A stretch of DNA of 64,000 bases, taken from NCBI GenBank assembly GCA_012931725.1, contig CM022945.1, forward strand, positions 101,439,951 through 101,503,950. The letters are read 5' to 3'. A model generated the notes under the pieces. It was not told the origin of the DNA, did not search any database, and saw only the letters and a list, made by a program, of their open reading frames with translations. Made by a program: the position numbers and the translations under genes. Positions 1-11,350 of the stretch are shown here, in pieces. The DNA comes from Litsea cubeba. Lineage: Eukaryota; Streptophyta; Magnoliopsida; Laurales; Lauraceae. How positions within the stretch are numbered: the stretch's first letter is position 1; every line of letters begins with the position of its first letter.

Positions 1-47
1 TCATCTCTCATAGTAAGGTGAGAGATGCTCTCATAGGAGCATCTCCC
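1..47. mobile_element. MITE end, cut by window edge
   Basis: The first 47 bases are, in reverse complement, almost identical to the left terminus of the MITE at 22617-22758. Both begin GGGAGATGCTC and contain a small hairpin (AGATGCTC, 6-nt loop, GAGCATCT), followed by the CACCTTACTATGAGAGAT block. Only one terminus is in the window, so length and target duplication cannot be read. It lies inside ABP1 intron 3. Confidence 0.6.
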
Positions 48-527
48 ATATTTGTGAAGAGTTATATGTAAAATAGTGAATGTAGGAGAAGTTCATCCGA
101 GCCAATTCGGAATAAATTTATGCCATTCAATCTTCTAAGAACCACAGCAAGGTAGTAAATGCAATTCACTCAGGAAGCCACACTTCAGTTTATCAGTGAA
201 GGTATGGTCACCAAAGGTTTTGATCATCCTACAAAATCATGAACCGCCCAATGATTTAGGTGACCATGTAAGCCATCGCCTGGTCACTTGGGAATGATTT
301 AAGGTTTAGGAGATCATTTGACACCAAGGCACTTACCATTATTAAATCTTATTTATCCCTTCCCCTGCCTCGAGAAAAACAAATTGGTACGCAATTCGTT
401 GTCGTCTTCCTTTATTTCTTTAAGTCTTAAGAACCAAATGGCTATTTAGGAAGAAGATATTCTCCTTTAGACTCTCAATTACTCCGTTTGGGAAAAAGCA
501 TGTATTGTGTAAAATACATATCACAGA

Positions 528-960
528 GAACAATAGAACCAGCCCTTCTAATTATAGTACAAAAACACCTCTTGCAATAGATTATCTGAAACTCTATCCT
601 CAGCCAAGGTACAGACAATGTGGATTACAGGTGCATGAGGTTTTACCACCTTTCCAATCATCCTACCCCTCAAATCTGGGTCATGCAAATGATTGTAAAA
701 GTCAACATTTTAAAACCTCAAATGAAAGGGCTAGGATGATTTAATATATATAGTAGACAACCACAAAACCAGCCCTTATAATGATATTACATCTGCACCC
801 TCACAATAATTCTTCTAATACTCTCCCTATTGGATAATGAGTGCGTGAAGTTTTATCCCCTCCAATCATCCTAATCCTCTAATTTGGGTTATCCTAAAAC
901 CAAAGATTGTAAAAACCAACTTTTCAAAGCCTTAATTGGAAGGTCTACGATGATTTGGTG
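528..960. repeat. Diverged two-unit direct repeat in ABP1 intron 3
   Basis: Two ~205-215 bp units (about 530-743 and 757-960) share ordered blocks: ACCAGCCCTT, then CCAATCATCCTA, then GATTGTAAAA, ending GATGATTT. They are diverged and carry no plausible coding frame. Probably an old non-autonomous element or a local duplication. The rest of 1-1221 shows nothing recognisable apart from the MITE end at 1-47. Confidence 0.45.
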
Positions 961-1221
961 TGAGTGAACTCCACACCTAACTCTATCCATGATGCTTTCT
1001 TCCAATCACACACATCCCCGTGTATTGGCACTCATTGAGGTGCCTCGCATATTCAAAATGAATGCAGGTACCCATTAACATTCCAAATTGTGACTTGAAG
1101 TTATCGAAGACTGAAAGTTTTACTGGTCAAAATTTACTGAATATCACAAGATAAAATGTATTAGAAATCGCAAATGACAAATTTTAGAAGAAATACTAAA
1201 ACATTCCCTTTCCTACCATAC

Positions 1222-3684
1222 CTGATGAGCATTGTTAATGGGTATATGGAACGTGCTATTTGAAAAGATAGAGAACTTCTCGGGAGTTCCAGGATACTGC
1301 ATATGTGAGCTTGAGGCCAGAAAAAGAGTACCGCTCCCTTTCAAAACAACAAACACCTCTTCACAAGAGTGCCTGTGTATCGGTGTCCGTGTTCCAGGAG
1401 CAAATGTCTGAAGCCATACTTCAACCTTACATACAAAAGAATGTTGGCATTATATTAAAATGAGTCTAGAAATATCAAACAAAATAGCATTGCAAAAAGC
1501 AAGGTGAAAATTCAACAAGAACTTAATCTATTACTAGATAGAAAAGTTGGCAACGAATAAATTTAGGTTGTGAGCACCTGCTTTTAGACAGTCAGCATGG
1601 CATATGAAGATCATTAGTTTCATGTCCTACACTCCTACTAATTTGACAATGAATAAAAATGATTTCACTTTAGACTGGATCTATATCTTGATAATGAAAT
1701 CAGAAGTTTCAATGTCATCAAAGGAAATCCCACTGAATATTTGTAAGCGTTAATTTATAACACCTTTGGTAAACTGCTGTTCCTCCATACATAAATTGGC
1801 TAAATACTGCGTACCCACTTAAGATTTTGTCTTGAAGATGCCTCTATGTTTGTTTATGCTCAGACCTCAGTGTATTAATCAACTAAAAAAAAATGCTTAG
1901 TGCCATTTCGACTGTCAACACCAAAGTATTACTAGTTTTAAAAACCTAAAAATTTCCTCATACTCTTGTCATAACGTAAAATATTTCTCTGTAAACATCA
2001 ATAGATTTAATCACCATTAAATTATAGAAAGAACAAAATGGATAACCTTCTTTTACAATACTAAGATTAATGGTATATCCCTGCTCAACTGGAAGATGGG
2101 GTATTCATTTCTGCAATCATGGTTTCATTGTTATTATTTTCTGAATTGTGCGCACTCCCTATCACCATATCAGCATCTTTATCTCAGGATATAGTGCAAT
2201 AATGTCTACACTCCATACTTAGCTTCACATTAATAGAAAAGATAATGGATTATTGGTTTATCCGACAAAACCGTTACTGCCTCTGGGAAGTGTTTCATTC
2301 TAACCATCAATGAGGTTGATATTGAAGATAAGGAACCACTTTCAGTATAATTGCAGTATACCTCCTTCATGTCATGTAAGACGGAACCTGCAACAGTAAT
2401 ATGTGACAGACCTTCTCTCCCAAAGTTACTCTGTGGAGCATCATTAAGATTCCTTACCAGGGATACATCTAGGACAAGAAATATCACATGTCACAATCTT
2501 TAACCATAAAATATAAAGTTCAAGTGAAAGTTACAAAGAAGAGAACATTCAATATTTACCAAAAAACAAAACCAAAAGAAAAAGGATTATACAAGAGCTT
2601 GAATTACAAAAGAAAAAGATTCAATGTACTGTGTCCGAAGATGCATTTTAAGAAGTACTGAGTTCTTTCATTATCTTAGTTTTTCAGATCTCCAAACAAA
2701 ACTTTGTATTAAACATTCTATTTTCATTACCAACAAAAACATCAAGGAAAAATCTAATTTCAGTGAAAGACCTAAAATGGTAGTTATAATTTACTATTAT
2801 AAATTCTTTGGAAAATCAATAATAATAAAGTAAGAACCATTAAAATCCAAGACCCATTCATTCATTGATAGGAAATTTAAACAAACAAAAAATAAATTTC
2901 TGGTATCAGAGATAAATAAATAAAAAATGATACATCATATTAAAACACTTAGCTGATGGTTACTAAGAATTACTACTCTTATTCATGATATAATCTTCTC
3001 TCAATCCACAAATTAACATATAAAACATGAAACATTGAGCAACTCAGACCATATATATTGCATGGCATCCCCAGAAAAATTAAAATGAAACGTCAATGAA
3101 AAGTGTTGGAACTAAGAAGATCAAAAATCAAATGAAACATGGCAAAGAAAATTAAAATTGATAAATACAATCACAAATCCTTACCCACGAAAAAGATAAT
3201 AAGTTTCCATAACAAAAATCACAGATTTCTCCAGTTTAACTATTCAAACACTAATCAAACTGTTCTCAAAATAACCAAGGGAAACTCAAACAACACCAAA
3301 AAGAAACCCACAAAAAAACCCAGTTGTATCAATCAAAAAACAATAATAAGTCACAAAAAAAAAAAAAAAAGATTCGAGCAGTTTTGCTAAACCCAGAAAA
3401 AGAAATAGAGGGTTCACAACAGAATCAATCAGGATTCTTACAAAAATGCAGAATAACTAACGATTTGGACCCAAATCAGTGAAAAGAAGAGAACTTTCAA
3501 GATTTCAACAAGAACCCAAAGGATTATTATGTATAGAGAGTTGAAATGGAAACAAAGAAATGGGTGTTGAAGTAAAGGTGGAGAGGATCAAAGGGAATTT
3601 ACCTTTGGAGGAGCAGAGAGAAGATTCAACCAATGAAATTGGAAAGCAGAGGAGGAAGAAGAAGATGTAACAATTTCTGCTCAT
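1222..3684 (-). CDS. ABP1: Auxin-binding protein 1, 5' part (exons 1-3)
   Basis: Germin/cupin-fold auxin receptor of the ER lumen and apoplast, which in known systems acts with TMK receptor kinases at the cell surface. Exons read on the minus strand: 3603-3684 (27 codons plus G), 2362-2468, 1222-1425. All internal boundaries are GT/AG and in phase (82+107+204 nt = 131 codons). Exon 1 is a signal peptide (MSRNCY, then a run of F/L). Exon 2 holds GREGLSHITVAGSVLH. Exon 3 holds box A, TPIHRHSCEEVFVV, with the metal ligands His, His and Glu, and ends NNAHQ, giving the fourth ligand His. The auxin-pocket Trp, the C-terminal helix and KDEL would lie in exons left of the window; I searched 1-1221 and found no match. 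Introns are 1134 and 936 bp. Exon 2 has LHDMKE where many homologues have LHGMKE. Family assignment is very secure; the start is the only ATG giving a signal peptide. Confidence 0.94.
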
Positions 3685-3753
3685 TTGCTCTGTTTTCTTC
3701 AGGTTAGTTGTGAGATTTTCACGGGGCTTCGTGTCTCTCTCGTGGTTTTAATG

Positions 3754-3763
3754 ATTTTATATA
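3754..3763 (-). promoter_or_regulatory. Probable TATA box of ABP1
   Basis: The minus strand reads TATATAAAAT about 70-80 nt upstream of the ABP1 start codon at 3684. That would put transcription start near 3725 and give a 5' UTR of roughly 40 nt. It is the only TATA-like string in the short upstream region before the DNA transposon at 3957-4980. Position and sequence are seen; function is inferred. Confidence 0.5.
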
Positions 3764-3956
3764 CCGAGGGTCGTTCATGGGACGGCCCGGCCCGGCCCGG
3801 GCTTGACCCGTGCCACCGTGCTTCGGGCCAACTAGACCCAATTGACTAGATGAGACAAAGCCCAGCCCGATTGACTAGATGGGGAGGCTCAACTGCTCAA
3901 GAAGGGCACATATCACTTGTGTCAGGATTAGGCCGGATTTGGGCTTTTATTTCTAA

Positions 3957-4980
3957 GGGGGTGTTTGGATAAGTGCATAATATAATATCTACAAGTTTAA
4001 ATATTGTAAGATTTCATTATCATAGAATAAAATAGTATCATATTATTATATTGTGTCGCTTATGGTGTTTGGTAATCTTCACAGATTTTAATATCCCTTT
4101 GAAGCGTTTGACAATTTATAAAAAACTCACAAGATGATGTACCAAATAAGAAATGAAGAGAATATAATCAATTTACCCAATATAGGACCCACTAATTAGT
4201 AATCACATATGTTAATAATCATGGTAGGACCCATCTATTGGAAAAAAAAGATTAAATTAAATCATGAGATAAATCATGAGATCCAAGCAATGTTGTTTAA
4301 TTAAGGTGGGTCCACCTAACGTTGGTAGCTATACTATATACATCTAATGGTGATTATCACAAATGACCATATCGAGCTTTTTTATGAGAAATCATTGTGG
4401 GACCCATTTGATGTTGTGGTCATATTAACGGTAGGAGAGCTATCAAATAGTGGGACCCATTTAATGATGGCAAACTGATAATTACAATCACACAATTCAA
4501 TCTTGGTAATCATGGGATCTGGCTGATTTTGATAGTATGGGACCCACCTATTGGTAATCACAATGAAAGCCCCGAGCGTGACATTTGTAGGACCCACCTA
4601 ATATTGATAATTAATAAGGGTTATGTAGTTGTGATATGGCTATAGGACCGCACATTAAATTTGTAAGCACTGTGGGGCCAATCTAATAGTGGGACCCATA
4701 AATGTTAAAACTTATAGTGGGCCATTATAATTAATGGTTGCTCATGATCTATCATATGGTTTTTACTCAAACTCTCCATTTGTAGTTAAAAAAGATTTTT
4801 TAAAGATTACTTTATACAGCATATCTTTGAATAATGTAATATGAAGGTTTTTGGAAGAAAGTGGGATATTGTAAGATACTTTCTAAGTTATCCAAACACC
4901 TCCTTTTTAGGTTAGTAGATTACATTCTAAACTAGTAGATAATATAACAAAATATCTTAAAATATCTTGTTTCCAAACAC
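3957..4980. mobile_element. TIR DNA element with TAA target duplication
   Basis: Termini are GGGGGTGTTTGGATAAG on the left and, in reverse complement, GTGTTTGGAAACAAG on the right. TAA flanks both sides (3954-3956, 4981-4983), as in PIF/Harbinger-Tourist elements. The interior has no coding frame; it is a series of degenerate ~55-60 bp units, each containing a variant of GTGGGACCCA followed by an A/T-rich block. A second member with the same ends and the same kind of interior lies at 60035-61180. Superfamily is inferred from the 3-bp duplication and terminus style; the four extra G residues at one end make the TIR imperfect. Confidence 0.65.
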
Positions 4981-5165
4981 TAAAGCTGGCCTGGGCTTGA
5001 AAATGTAGAATCAGAGGAGTGAAATTGCCTCGTTAAAAGCACATCTTGAAATTCTGTGCCACTATCTATCATTGAGTTGTTCCCAAAGAGTGAGTCTCAC
5101 AGTAAGATTGAGCATATCAGATTAAGAATGTCATTTGCTCAGTCATATAGTGGGATCAAGTCCTA

Positions 5166-6629
5166 CTAAGGGGTCGTTTGTCTTTTATGCGTCGGATATG
5201 TAAATACAATTTACATATGTAAATGATGAATATTCAAATTTTAAGTATGTAATGTTTACACATGCGTTTTTTTTTTTTTTATAACGTTTGTCTAATAATA
5301 CTATTTTCGCATCATTTACACATGTGATTCATTTTTCTATATTTGTTTCAATGATATGTGTATATGTATTAAATGATTTTGTAAATGATACTTATTAATC
5401 ATTAAATTATATTCTACTTTAATGATATGAAAATGAGACAAAAAAATGTCTAATTTATATCAAAGTTTTCATTTACATTTTAGATTCTTAAAAAAGAATA
5501 TGTCTTTCAACATTAAATATACTTTTAAAAAATATACATTTCTATCAATGATCACCTTAAAAATAAAATGCATTCCAGTATGTTTGGTTAATGAAATATG
5601 AGTTTTTATTATAATGGTTAATATTATTTTTTTATTAATTAATATTCAATTTAATATTATCTTAATTCATTATTCAATTTGCATAAAACTTAACCCATGC
5701 ATCTCACCGGCTTTATGCTAATATTAATCAATTATAGAAAGTTCTTAAAATGAGTATTTTGTTTGTAAAGTTAAATCATATTAAAAGTGTCACAAATTTG
5801 TTATGGTTAGATAAATCGCATTTATACATGATTTTTTAATGATACCATAATGCTATATAAAATACATTTTTCCTTCTCTCTTACATTCATTTATACATGT
5901 TTAAGTATTTTTAAAGTAATGCAATAATAAATAATTTTAGAAAACTCATTGAGATATTGGAATAAAACTAAAACAATAAGGTAATTGTTCAAGTTAAAAG
6001 TTGATAGAAAAATCATTAAGATATTTATCTTACAAACTGTCTCTTAAAATTCTTACTATCAATACATTTTTTTTTCCTGCAGATTTTGCTCATTAAAATT
6101 CTAAAAAGAGAAGAGAACATAGATAATCAAATTCTGAAATAATAAATCTACAGAGTAAATAGATTTTATAAAGTTTTTTTTTTCTTTTTTGGTATAAGAA
6201 GGCAAGAGAGATAAATAGAGAGGTTACCTTCGAGATGAGATGTATGGAGGGTTTTCATTCATAGGTTTTATTATTATTTTTTAAATGAGTTGGAGGGGGT
6301 TTGAACCCAAAACCTCTTTGATGGAAATGGCTCTTTTATTATTATTTTTTTAAATGCATTAGAGAGGGGGTTTTGAACCCAAAACCTCTTTTGACGGTAA
6401 CTGCCCAAAACCAAACCGTTTGAAATCACTTATGGTTTGATATTTTGTTTTTCCCATCTGAACGGGTGTTCAAATCTTGGTGTGAAAATGGGCTCATTTT
6501 CACACCATTTACGTATCTGATTTACACACAAGATGCGTAAACACGTGTAGACAAACATGACTGATGTATAAATATTACGCATATTCACCATTTACATACG
6601 CAAATGGGTATAGACAAATGACCCCTTAG
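5166..6629. mobile_element. TIR element, CTAAGGGGTC family
   Basis: The termini CTAAGGGGTCGTTTGTCT and, on the right in reverse complement, CTAAGGGGTCATTTGTCT bound 1464 bp of very A/T-rich non-coding sequence. Sub-terminal blocks such as GCGTNNGTAAAT and TTACATATG recur near both ends. No target duplication could be identified. At 6266-6400 there is a two-copy tandem repeat of ~70 bp whose shared core is TTTGAACCCAAAACCTCTTT. No transposase remnant was seen, so this is a non-autonomous element of uncertain superfamily. Confidence 0.55.
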
Positions 6630-6896
6630 AGTAAGGGCTCATTTGGCATCTCTATTTTGCACGTCAATTTGTCTAGAGGTGGATTAAAATAGGCTTTTTT
6701 GGAAACTATACTGTTTGGTAACTGCACTCAGCATGAAAAGGCCAAAAGAGTCCATACCAAAAATACACAAATGTCTAAAGTGTGGTGCTATGGTAGACCT
6801 GGCGGAAGGAGGGCCTATCGATTTTTAATTTATGCAAAATCTTACCTGTTGATTCATCACGTATCTATAGATATTTATGAAGAATCATAAATACAT

Positions 6897-7200
6897 GAAT
6901 ATGCATTTTTGGACTTTTGTGGGGCCCTAGAACAAGATCGAAACTCTTGATCCTCTTTAGAAAGCTAAACACGGCTATGGGTCAAAATCTCAACATTATT
7001 CATTCCTTGTGAATTATGAGAAATCTTCGAAAAACTATTGGTCATTGATGTATTTATATGTTCCTTGTCCTTTTTTTTTTCTTTTTCTTTTTCTGTTAAT
7101 TGTAGTCCACATGATCAAGATTTGAACCATTGGGTCCTTTAGAACCTCAAGCACGACGATTGAGTCAAATCTGAACCAGTAATTTGTCACAGATTTCAAG
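6897..7200. repeat. Diverged dispersed repeats, no gene
   Basis: The interval 6630-7371 carries no supportable gene. Two blocks starting ATATGCATTTTTGGAC (near 6898) and CATATGCATTTTTAGAC (near 7219) are diverged direct repeats. The block 7095-7200 is about three-quarters identical to 11355-11465 (shared strings include GATTGAGTCAAAT / CAATGAGTCAAAT). The pair therefore flanks the 7372-11341 transposon cluster as a direct repeat. Probably remnants of one older repeat family. Confidence 0.4.
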
Positions 7201-7371
7201 ATATTTGACAAAAATTCATATGCATTTTTAGACTTCTATGGGTCCCAAGATTAAGATCCTCCAAGATTAAGATCTGAGCTGTAGGTTTGATTTTCCAGTC
7301 ATTAATGTCTTGCGGATATCAAGAAATAGTGGCAGAGCTCTCACGTGAACCAGTTCCAGTATATATATATA

Positions 7372-7511
7372 GGGGCAGGTTCTCCTAAGCTGCAGCTTAG
7401 AGTATCCTAAGCTGCAGTGTGTAAACCGCACATGTGTGAGCACATGTGTGACTCATTTTTGCACTATTGCAGCTTAGGATACCTAAGCTGCAGCTTAGGA
7501 GAGCCTGCCCC
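7372..7511. mobile_element. MITE with hairpin-bearing TIRs in a TA repeat
   Basis: A 140-bp element with inverted ends: GGGGCAGGTTCTCCTAAGCT on the left and GGGGCAGGCTCTCCTAAGCT on the right (reverse complement). Each terminus continues into the self-complementary block CCTAAGCTGCAGCTTAGG, so each end can form its own hairpin. It is bordered by TATATATA on both sides, which hides any short target duplication. No coding capacity. Related in design to 7531-9313, 20840-21754 and 22617-22758. Confidence 0.75.
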
Positions 7512-7530
7512 ATATATATATATATATATA

Positions 7531-9313
7531 GGGGGAGGCTCTCCTCAACTGCAGTTGAGGAGAGCCTCAGCTGGGCCCGTGCGAATCCCTCGTGTGGCAG
7601 TGGGCAGCATAAGCTACCATTGCTGTCCACAGTAAGGACAAATCCAAGTGGTCAAATCCAGCCTCCCATCTACCGTCTTTGCATCCCATTCGCTCCAAGC
7701 CCTCTTTGCGCTTTTCCTCTCCTCTTCGTCTCTCTCGTTCGGACAATAAAGCCAAGAGATCTCCACCGTCTCTCTCGGTCGCAGGCAGCAGGAAATGGAA
7801 AAATACCCAAAATCGAGACTGAGATTTCGTTCTATCCCAACCCTCTTGGAAATCGGAGCCACGCTCGCCTCTCTGCTTTCTTCCTCTTCGATCAAGGACG
7901 CTCGATTTTGACTCTCTTGATTGGCATTCATTCTATCAGAAAAACTCAATGTATATTTTTTTTCGTTCGGAAGACAAAACCCAGAAGAAGCCTGGTTTTT
8001 GTATCTCATTAGTTCTTGGGTTTGTAGGGATGAGGAAGAGAGGGGCCTAGTACTCTTCGAGCACGATGGGTTGTGATTTATTTTTCTACCATGATGGTTT
8101 TATGTGGTTATTGAACACAAATGTTTGATATTAGATGGGCATGGTTCACACAACTGAGGAAGAGGAAGATAGTGGTGCTTTTTTTTTTTTTTACAGTGTT
8201 TGTTTTTGTGGCTGTTGTTTTTACATTGTTTGTTTTTGTGGCTGCTGAACATAAATGAGAAGGATGGGATGTGTCTGGTTCACACGACTATGTGGAACGG
8301 ATGCTGCTACTATTATTTTTTTTTGTTTTGTGTTTTTTTGTTTTCTAACAATTGCAGTCACTTCATTGGAGAGAATGTCATCTTCCATATCTAGGAGTTG
8401 TGTATGGCCTCTGGGATGCCATTAGGAAGGTTAGAATGTTTTTGTTTCTTAGGGGAATGGTTGAAGCCAAAAATTCAAAGAAAACCCAACAATTTTAAGA
8501 TAATAAAATTAAAAAAAAAATATTGAAGAAAGACGTGCAGAATATCAAAGCAAACCCCAAATCCAGATCTCCAAAATGAATGAATGAAAACAAGACAAAG
8601 AGAAGACTAGATCATAAAAAAGAAAAAGAAAGCCTAAACCCCAAATTGCAAAAAGAAATGTGGAATCACTCAAAACAAAGCAAATCCATCAAGCTCATAT
8701 CCATATCTCCAAACCAAAGAGGAATGTAGCCCCCAAATCACATACATGAATGAGAGAGAGAGAGAGAGAGAGAGATCAATAAGAAAAAAAATAGAAGCAA
8801 AAATCGAACGATCAACACATAGTTTGGGGGATGATTGTTCTGATTTGGGCTATTTGGGTTTTGCTCCGATTATTCGTTTGGGTTTCGCCTTTCGAACTAA
8901 ATAAGCGTAAAGAGGCCTGGGAGTGGACAAAATCTCTGTTCTTCCGAGTTCGACGGCGAGAGACTACCGGAGAGGTGAAATCAAGAGAGGAAAAACATAG
9001 AGGGGTGGTCGAGGGAGACGATGGAGATAGAGGCGATCTGAATGTGGCTCCAATTCTTCTCCTAATTTTGCCTTATGAACGAAGGAGGGAGATGAAGAGA
9101 GACACTCAGAGAGGAAGAGCGCAGAGAGGTGGTCGGCGCTTCAGCTGGAAGGGGGAAATGTGATGGAGATGAAAGAGGGAAATGAAAATGAAAAGGGGGA
9201 ATGGTTTGGAATTTCGTTTGTTGTTGGAGATGTATCCCGTCCACTGCCACACGAGGGACTCACACGGGCCCAGCTGAGGCTCTCCTCAACTGCAGTTGAG
9301 GAGAGCCTCCCCC
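7531..9313. mobile_element. 1.8 kb TIR element with palindromic termini
   Basis: About 73 bp of inverted terminal sequence (7531-7603 and 9241-9313) match with only a couple of differences. Each terminus contains a perfect 34-bp palindrome centred on CTGCAG (arm GAGGCTCTCCTCAACTG). Both sides are bordered by TA microsatellite. The interior has no recognisable transposase. It contains pyrimidine-rich, UTR-like sequence (7680-8030), a short internal duplication around TTTGTTTTTGTGGCTG (8200-8250), and a (GA)n run at 8752-8774. Open frames running through it are not convincing genes. Probably a non-autonomous, possibly Pack-MULE-like element that picked up host sequence; the capture is inference. 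Confidence 0.75.
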
Positions 9314-9339
9314 ATATATATATATATATATATATTTTT

Positions 9340-11341
9340 GAGGGTTTAACCGGAAAAATCCCCTTAGACTTGTTAAAGGCCAAAAACACCATCAATGTGT
9401 TATATAGACTATAGTAGTCCCAAACGCCCTGTTTGAATTTTTTTTTTTCTCTGAGCAGGAATATCCATGTTCCTTTTACCTTAAAATGTCCCAAATCCAA
9501 AACCATTTTCTCCATTTTCGTTCTTTTGCCCATTTTATCTGAGGATAGACTCATCTTCTCTGAGCAGGGATTCATTGAAGAAGAAAGAAAGTTGCAGGAC
9601 TTTGCAGATCCCCTGATTGAAAATGGCAAACCGATGAGAAGAAAAGTGCTTCACCGACGCTTGTATTAGAGAGATGGTGATTATATTAGAGAGAGAGAAA
9701 GAAGTTGATAATGGAAGGGAGAAGGGATAAGTTGTAACTGTGATGGTCGCATTCTCCTTCTGATCTGGTCTTTTGATGTTCTTTTTCTTTGAAAGATCCC
9801 AACTTCAAAGTAGTAGAAGGGAGAAGAAGATGGGAGAAGAACGAAAATGGAAAAAAGGGTTTTGTAACCCCAGTCTTCGTGTGGGCGGGGATATCCCTGC
9901 CTCCCTGAGTGTTGTCTCTTATAATGGTATCAGTTGAGCCGTTGAGCCAGGGATATCCCCGCCCAAATGAACGGGGATATCCTTGCTTATGTTAGTGCTG
10001 TGAGCGGGGATATCCCCGCCCACACAAAGACTGTGGGTGTATTCTCTCATAATAGTATATCTCATTTGAGGAATTATGACCTAATGTTCATTCCTTATTG
10101 AGCTAATGTACATGTGTATGTAACTGATAGAATCCCAAAATTATTTTCAAAGTTTAACCATTTCTATATTAGTCAATGACCATTCTCATCCCCATATCCA
10201 ACCATTTCTATGTAAACAAAAGCTGATGCCTAATTCTATCTTCCTACTTAAAAGAGTAATACAAATGGGCATTGGCTTTGGCCGTAATAGAAGATGATAG
10301 AATTGGGCATCAGCTTTTGTTTACATAGAAATGGTTGGATATGGGGATAGGAATGGTCATTTTCTAACATAGAAATGGTTAAACTTTGAAAATAGTTTTG
10401 GGATTCTATCAGTTACATACACATGGGTATTAGCTCAATAAGGAATGACCATTTAGTCATAATCCCTCAAATGAGAGATACAATTCTGAGAGACATATAT
10501 CACCCACAATACTCTAGTGGGCGGGGATATCCCCGCTTACAGCACCAACACAAGCAGGGATATCCCCGGCTCCCTGAGTGTTGTCTCTCAAAGTGGTATA
10601 AGTTGAGACGGGGATATCCCCGCCCACACGAAGACCGGGGTTGCAAAACCCCTTTTTTCCTTTTCGTTCTTCTCCTTAACTTCTTCTCCCTTCCATTACA
10701 TTGAAGCTGGGATCCTTCAAAGAAAAAGAACACCAACAGACCAGATCAAAAGGAGAATGCGACCGTCGCGGTTACAACTTATCCCTTCTCCCATCCATTA
10801 CCCACTTCTCTCTCTCTCTCTAATATAATCACCATCATCTATTTCAATAGTACATATACATTGCAGAGAAGAAAGAGGGAAAATGGTGGGGGAGGTGTAC
10901 AAATTGACCCCCTCTATGGAGTACAAATTGCTGGCTGGTGCACTTGGATGATGGATATGGACCATCTTTTTAGTTGGGCACTTTATTTTAGTGCTGAGGT
11001 TTGTTTAGGAAGAATGTTCGCCGTCCTTTCCAGATGAAACTAGAGAAATTCTCGTCTCTTCTTCTTCATTAGTGTTGGTAATGGCAGAAGAAGGATTATG
11101 GTCTTGATCTAAGGGGTGGTTGAGCTTGAACATTGTGAAAGAGAGAAGAAGATGAAGAAGAACGAAAAGGGGAAAAAAGGTTTTGGGACTTTTTAAAGTA
11201 AAAGGAGCAGGGATATCCCTGCTCAGAGGAAAAAAAAAAAAAAACCAAACAGAGCTCCTGTGATCACTATGGTCTTTATAAGACATTGATGGCGTTTTTT
11301 GGCTTTAACAAGTCTAAGGAGATTTTTCTGGTTAAATCCTC
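9340..11341. mobile_element. Mutator-like foldback element with 9-bp target duplication
   Basis: A 2002-bp element bounded by identical 9-bp direct repeats TATATTTTT (9331-9339 and 11342-11350), the duplication length typical of Mutator-like elements. Ends are GAGGGTTTAACCGGAAAAAT and, in reverse complement, GAGGATTTAACCAGAAAAAT; inverted similarity runs ~200 bp inward. Inside is a second, longer inverted repeat (9673-10243 against 10292-10836). Palindromes centred on GATATC recur: GCGGGGATATCCCCGC at 10014-10029 and 10521-10536, CGGGGATATCCCCG at 10610-10623, and GAGCAGGGATATCCCTGCTC at 11205-11224, plus imperfect copies. No transposase is encoded. A second element of the same design lies at 29505-31052. 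It sits in the TA-rich right flank of the 7531-9313 element. Confidence 0.82.
9673..10836. repeat. Long inverted repeat, ~550-570 bp arms
   Basis: Left arm 9673-10243 and right arm 10292-10836 are near-complementary along their whole length, with a loop of ~47 bp (10244-10291). Matching blocks in order include GATGGTGATTATATTAGAG, CCAGATCA/TGATCTGG, the GATATC palindromes and CTGATGCC/GGCATCAG. A transcript through it would fold into a long near-perfect hairpin of the kind processed by Dicer-like enzymes. Folding and processing are inference; the complementarity is seen. Confidence 0.82.
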
Positions 11342-11350
11342 TATATTTTT

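Noticed and set aside
1..1221. Search for ABP1 exon 4 (VWNT...LQVLV region)
   Set aside because: No matching coding segment on the minus strand; the remaining exons must be left of the window.
7467..8012. 181-codon frame on the plus strand
   Set aside because: It runs from one MITE across a TA repeat and a TIR into another element, with no family resemblance; a chance frame.
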